Shown one piece after another: positions 60,301-64,000 of a stretch of DNA of 64,000 nt (the first letter of the stretch is position 1; each line of letters begins with the position of its first letter). The DNA comes from Ulota crispa (taxonomy: Eukaryota; Streptophyta; Bryopsida; Orthotrichales; Orthotrichaceae), in contig OY987242.1 of the NCBI GenBank assembly GCA_963920765.1, positions 9,760,789-9,824,788 of the forward strand, in the 5' to 3' direction. The notes below the pieces were generated by a model. It was not told where the DNA came from, ran no database searches, and saw only the letters and a program-made list of their open reading frames with translations. Both the position numbers and the translations under genes were made by a program.

Positions 60301-60607
60301 TACACCAAATAGTGCATTTAGGTTGCCTCACACTAATTTCTCAACATTACACACTATATAAAACACGTACGGCTGTTACAGTAATTTTCAGCAATAATTA
60401 TTGCAATAAGCAACTTTTAAAGGCATTAACAACAACAACATAGTTGTAGGATGATAAATTAGCTAATTCCACGAGGTAAACCACGTGAAATCTTAGTATC
60501 TAAACAATTTCATGTACCTCCAAGTGGTCGAGCCATGAGTCATGAGATAACTTTCCATGGTAAGATAACCTAATTGTTATGGCAACCTAAATGCACTATT
60601 TGGTGTA
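60301..60607 (+). mobile_element. Complete MITE, TACACCAAATAGTGCA family, forward copy
   Basis: Begins TACACCAAATAGTGCATTTA and ends TAAATGCACTATTTGGTGTA, 307 bp. It faces a second copy of the same length (60724-61030) across a 116-bp spacer that begins GGATCC and ends GGATCC in inverted symmetry. Confidence 0.8.
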
Positions 60608-60723
60608 GGATCCCTAAATCCAAATCTGAATTTAGAATTGCCAAATTCAATCTCCAAATGATAAATATCTAAACACTCACATTTTTTGACTAGTGAAAAA
60701 GCTGAAATTTTCTACCCAGATCC

Positions 60724-61030
60724 TACACCAAATAGTGCATTTAGGTTGCCTTAGCAATTAGGTTGTCTAACCATGGAAAGTTATCTCGTGACTCTTGGCT
60801 CGACCACTTGGAGGTACATGAAATTGTTTAGATACTAAGATTTCACGTGGTTTACCTCGTGGAATTAGCTAATTTATCATCCTACAACTATGTTGTTGTT
60901 GTCAATGCCTTTAAAAGTTGCTTATTGTAGTAATTATTGCTGAAAATTACTATAGCAGCAGTAAGTATTTTAAATAATGTGAAATGTCAAGAAATTAGTA
61001 TGGGGCAACCTAAATGCACTATTTGGTGTA
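60724..61030 (-). mobile_element. Complete MITE, TACACCAAATAGTGCA family, inverted copy
   Basis: Same termini and same length (307 bp) as the copy at 60301-60607 but in opposite orientation; the two arms are very similar by eye. Together they form a 730-bp foldback. Confidence 0.8.
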
Positions 61031-61131
61031 GTTTAATATAAAACCCCAGAAGAGGATATCACATTGAACCCAGCCAAAAACAACAAGAATAAGTGAGCCA
61101 AAACTTGGATGGAAGTTACTATTACAATGGG

Positions 61132-61387
61132 ATATTCGTTAAATTGGGCCAAAATGGTCATTTTGGGACTTCTGAAGGTTTGGGGTGATCACCCTAAAGC
61201 AAGCCCCAAACCAAGCTCCAGCGTTGTTTTTGGTACACATGTCCTCACCTGAGAGGAGGAATTTGTGAGGGAAAAATCTTAGTGGCTCATATTGAATCTG
61301 ATACTTTTGAATCTGGTTTGAGGTGATTATTTGGATTGAGGTGGAGTACAAAATGGTACCTTTTGTTTTTCCCAATTTAATGAATAT
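61132..61387. mobile_element. MITE, TTAAATTGGG family, copy 4
   Basis: The left end ATATTCGTTAAATTGGGCC pairs with TTTCCCAATTTAATGAATAT. The interior shares GGTACACATGTCCTCACCTG and AAAATCTTAGTGGCTCA with 40090-40329. Confidence 0.75.
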
Positions 61388-61479
61388 GACGTTTATGGGG
61401 TAATTTTGAGGAAGTATACTTGCACATGGACAATTTCTATCTATTTTTCCTCACATGCAAGCATTATGGGGTGCATGTA

Positions 61480-61790
61480 GCTCACTCAAGGCCAGGCCAC
61501 ACAAAACTAAAACATTTTTTTGTGAAAAATAGGTGGCAATGTTTGCTTTTGTAAGTACTTTGATAACTTACTTCCATTTTTTTGGTTTGTTCAAAATTGT
61601 TAGTTTAGAGTGTTCACAAACACACATCTCAAACCTCCTACCCTAGCTAGAATGAAGTTGTCTTTAGTAGAATAGTAAACAAAATCTTGAAAAAGTGGTT
61701 GTCTCCTAATTTTCCAAAAACACAAGTTACTTCTTCATCCATTTCAAACCACCTATTTTTGTGTGTGTGGCTTTGGCATCAATGAAGAAA
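61480..61790 (+). repeat. Dispersed repeat, copy 3
   Basis: Collinear with the reverse complement of 4430-4745 and more loosely with 3777-4110. Shared words: CTCACTCAAGGCC, GAGTGTTCACAAAC, TTACTTCTTCATCCATTTC. Confidence 0.6.
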
Positions 61791-61929
61791 CAAAAAAAAC
61801 AAAATCCTTGGTTGGACACAATCCAACATAATAACATTAGGGTACCCTCAATTGAGACCCAGCAAGCAAGGCACCTTGGTAGTAAAAAAAATCAATGACA
61901 CCTAGACAAGGCTTTTGTTTTTGGCTTGT

Positions 61930-62052
61930 TTGCCAATGTGGTAAACTCAATGTGCAAATGTAAAGATTAACCTCAAATGTGCAAATGTAAAGATGAACCC
62001 CAAATGTGCAAATGTAAAGATGGGTCTAAATTGTGCAAATGCAAAGATGATC
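61930..62052 (+). repeat. Short tandem array, about 28-30 bp unit, 4 copies
   Basis: The unit is TGTGCAAATGTAAAGATGAA plus a variable CCYCAAA-type tail. The core TGTGCAAATG(T/C)AAAGAT is almost invariant and the spacer varies. Confidence 0.85.
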
Positions 62053-62853
62053 TTGAAAGTAAACTTTCATTTTTATTTTAGACCCTTGTGACTCTACAAA
62101 ACAAAGATGAGCATTGCTTTTTACTATTGTGACGCGTGTGGGAGGATAATGTTGTTGAACATTGTCATCTTGAGAAAACTTGGCACATACCAACTAAGCT
62201 CCTTTGCAGGTTTTGCATATCTTGTCAAAATGTTAATCAATAGAAAATTAATAATAAGCTTGCACTCTTTTTAGTGAATGTTTTGGGTGCATTGGATTAA
62301 TGTTTTATTCATAGTAAAGGGCCCTATCCAATAGTGGTATTGCCTAGTTTCATAACAATTTGCCTAAATGTGCCATTATTTAGCAAGTTAACCATGAAAA
62401 AGATTGACCTACACCATACTTGAATCTTCAATCAATCTTTTTGCTTTCAGATTGCATATAGAAGACGTTTTGTATATTTATTATCACGAATGAAATCACA
62501 CTTCTTTATAAGTCATTGAATTCCCTATTTTTTTTGGAGATTGGAAATCAATATGAATGTTTCAACAAAAAAAATGAAAGTAATACATTTTAAGTACAAT
62601 TATGCATATAAAGTCTAGATTTTTCATAGATGTGTATAATAGTGTAGGATAGTAGGACACTAGCATAAAACAAAATAATGTGTTGTTCTACAATTGAAAA
62701 TTCAACATGTCATGATTCAAACTTTTAATTTTAATAAAATATTTGATGGCAATAAATCTTCAAAATTTTAAGATTGGAATTGACACTTGATTTGATAAAG
62801 CTGGATTTGCACTTTTACTTTGGATTTTATAAATAGCGGTACTTGAAGGGTGT

Positions 62854-62972
62854 AACCCCATATTCGATCAATATGGAGTTGTTAGTTATATACGGAATGT
62901 ATGTGGACCAACACAAAGTCCAAATACACTCCATATATAAGTGACAACTCCATATTGATCGAATATGGGGTT
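62854..62972. mobile_element. Palindromic MITE with AACCCCATATTCGATC ends
   Basis: The left arm AACCCCATATTCGATCAATA and the right arm TATTGATCGAATATGGGGTT are perfect complements, and pairing continues through TGGAGTTGT/ACAACTCCA. The element is about 120 bp and the two arms have not diverged, so it is young. Confidence 0.8.
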
Positions 62973-64000
62973 GTGTGTTAAGGAATATGTTCCCACAACT
63001 TGCCATTTAGACCCCAAGCCTAGCTGGCAGGCCTATTGGCAGCATCATAATAGTGATTGTTAGGCAAGCCAAAAGATAAGAGGGCGTAATTTTTTGGATC
63101 AACTACCAACTTTTCTTATTGTTAATTCTTTGCAAAAACAAAGATTTGGGAGTTCATTGCGGTCTTAAGTGCGGTTTTTAGTATTGTCAGCTGCCTTGCT
63201 CATTTACGGAAGAGCGCTTAGGAAAATATTGCCCAACTTTTAGTTGAGGATCGACTGACGGGATATGTGAACCCCTTGCATTTTCCATCAGCACTTTTGC
63301 CCAGCTGGCACGTCTGAGGGGAGCCCATATCTTCCGTATGATTGCAAGTATGAACAAGACATCACATAATCCGTCATCAGAATTTTAACCCTTGCTTTCT
63401 TGATTCCACAACCCTAGAATCAGCCTTTAACCCAATAGTGACCACTTTTGACTTGTGTTTTAACAACGCCGCTTCAAAGGGCCAAGTGCAAATTCAGCTT
63501 AAGCTTCATTTTGGTAGCAAAATTGAAACTCAAAGAATATCAATTTGATAGTCAGAACTAAGTGAAACAACAAGAATTAGAAGTTGCTTGTTATAAAACC
63601 ATGTTGTGATATGTTTTCAATCATTATTTTGAGTGAAGATTTCATCTTATTTAAAAAATAGTCTAAATGGCTTAAATTTGGTATAATGAATAAAATCAAA
63701 GTTACTCAGTTTATATTAGCTCTCTATATTCAAAGGACAAATCAATGAATCTATTATTTTAAAACCAAAATGCTCCTTTAAAATAAATGCTAAATGGTAA
63801 GGTATTTGACAATTTTTCAAATTTCAAGAGATAAAGAAGAACAAACACCATGCATATTAGACAAGTTTCTAGTACAAAAGAACAGTCATGAACACCAACA
63901 TAGAGGATTGATTTCATTATACCAATTTATTGCACTATTGAAGGCATAAGGTTAGCGTCATTGCCAAAATAGTATCACAACAATAAAAAATATCTTATAA

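Larger units (their letters stand above)
61388..64000. other. AT-rich terminal block without genes
   Basis: It contains a dispersed repeat (about 61480-61790), a short tandem array (61930-62052) and a palindromic MITE (62854-62972). Elsewhere I see only AT-rich sequence with no coding signal. Confidence 0.55.

Overview
This window is nuclear DNA of a land plant. Five genes have several short introns each, all with GT-AG borders that join in frame, and their products match plant families. The intergenic DNA is AT-rich and the exons are clearly richer in GC. I saw no LTR retrotransposon polyprotein, viral gene or bacterial-type operon. Short introns together with very many small inverted-repeat transposons suggest a seedless plant such as a bryophyte, but I cannot name the species.

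Genes, left to right. (1) Plus strand 6770-11843: prolyl oligopeptidase, 11 exons, complete, catalytic Ser/Asp/His present. (2) Plus strand 22430-24124: organelle-type adenylate kinase, 4 exons, complete. (3) Minus strand 31754-30132: a Siw14/Oca6-like atypical dual-specificity phosphatase, 5 coding exons, whose signature loop reads C-x5-M instead of C-x5-R. (4) Minus strand 45641-42635: a phosphoglycerate-mutase-like (histidine phosphatase) protein, 4 exons, in frame, but with the RHG motif changed to CHG and a MITE sitting exactly on the first splice donor. (5) Minus strand 59833-54841: an SWD2/WDR82/APRF1-type WD40 protein, 10 exons, 330 residues. A two-exon start of an unrecognised gene lies on the minus strand at 50806-50570, behind a TATA-like box and a cluster of CACGTG boxes. 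The genes do not form an operon or pathway; they are separate housekeeping or regulatory genes.

The long gene-poor blocks (1-5.6 kb, 11.9-21.5 kb, 24.2-30.1 kb, 32.6-42.6 kb, 46.2-54.8 kb, 59.9-64 kb) are mostly non-autonomous DNA transposons. I can delimit about 30 by their termini. The most striking set is flanked by TTAA (once CTAA) with CCC...GGG inverted ends, the hallmark of piggyBac-type elements. Three members carry a short hairpin exactly 15 bp inside the left end, and its arms differ between copies but always stay complementary. Other families: two CACTA-type MITEs with perfect 3-bp target duplications, Harbinger-like MITEs with TTA or TAA duplications, an AAGGTA-ended group, an AGAGCATC-ended group, and several long foldbacks, including two related ones joined end to end at 12.46-14.21 kb. 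Tandem arrays and an (AT)n tract make up part of the rest.
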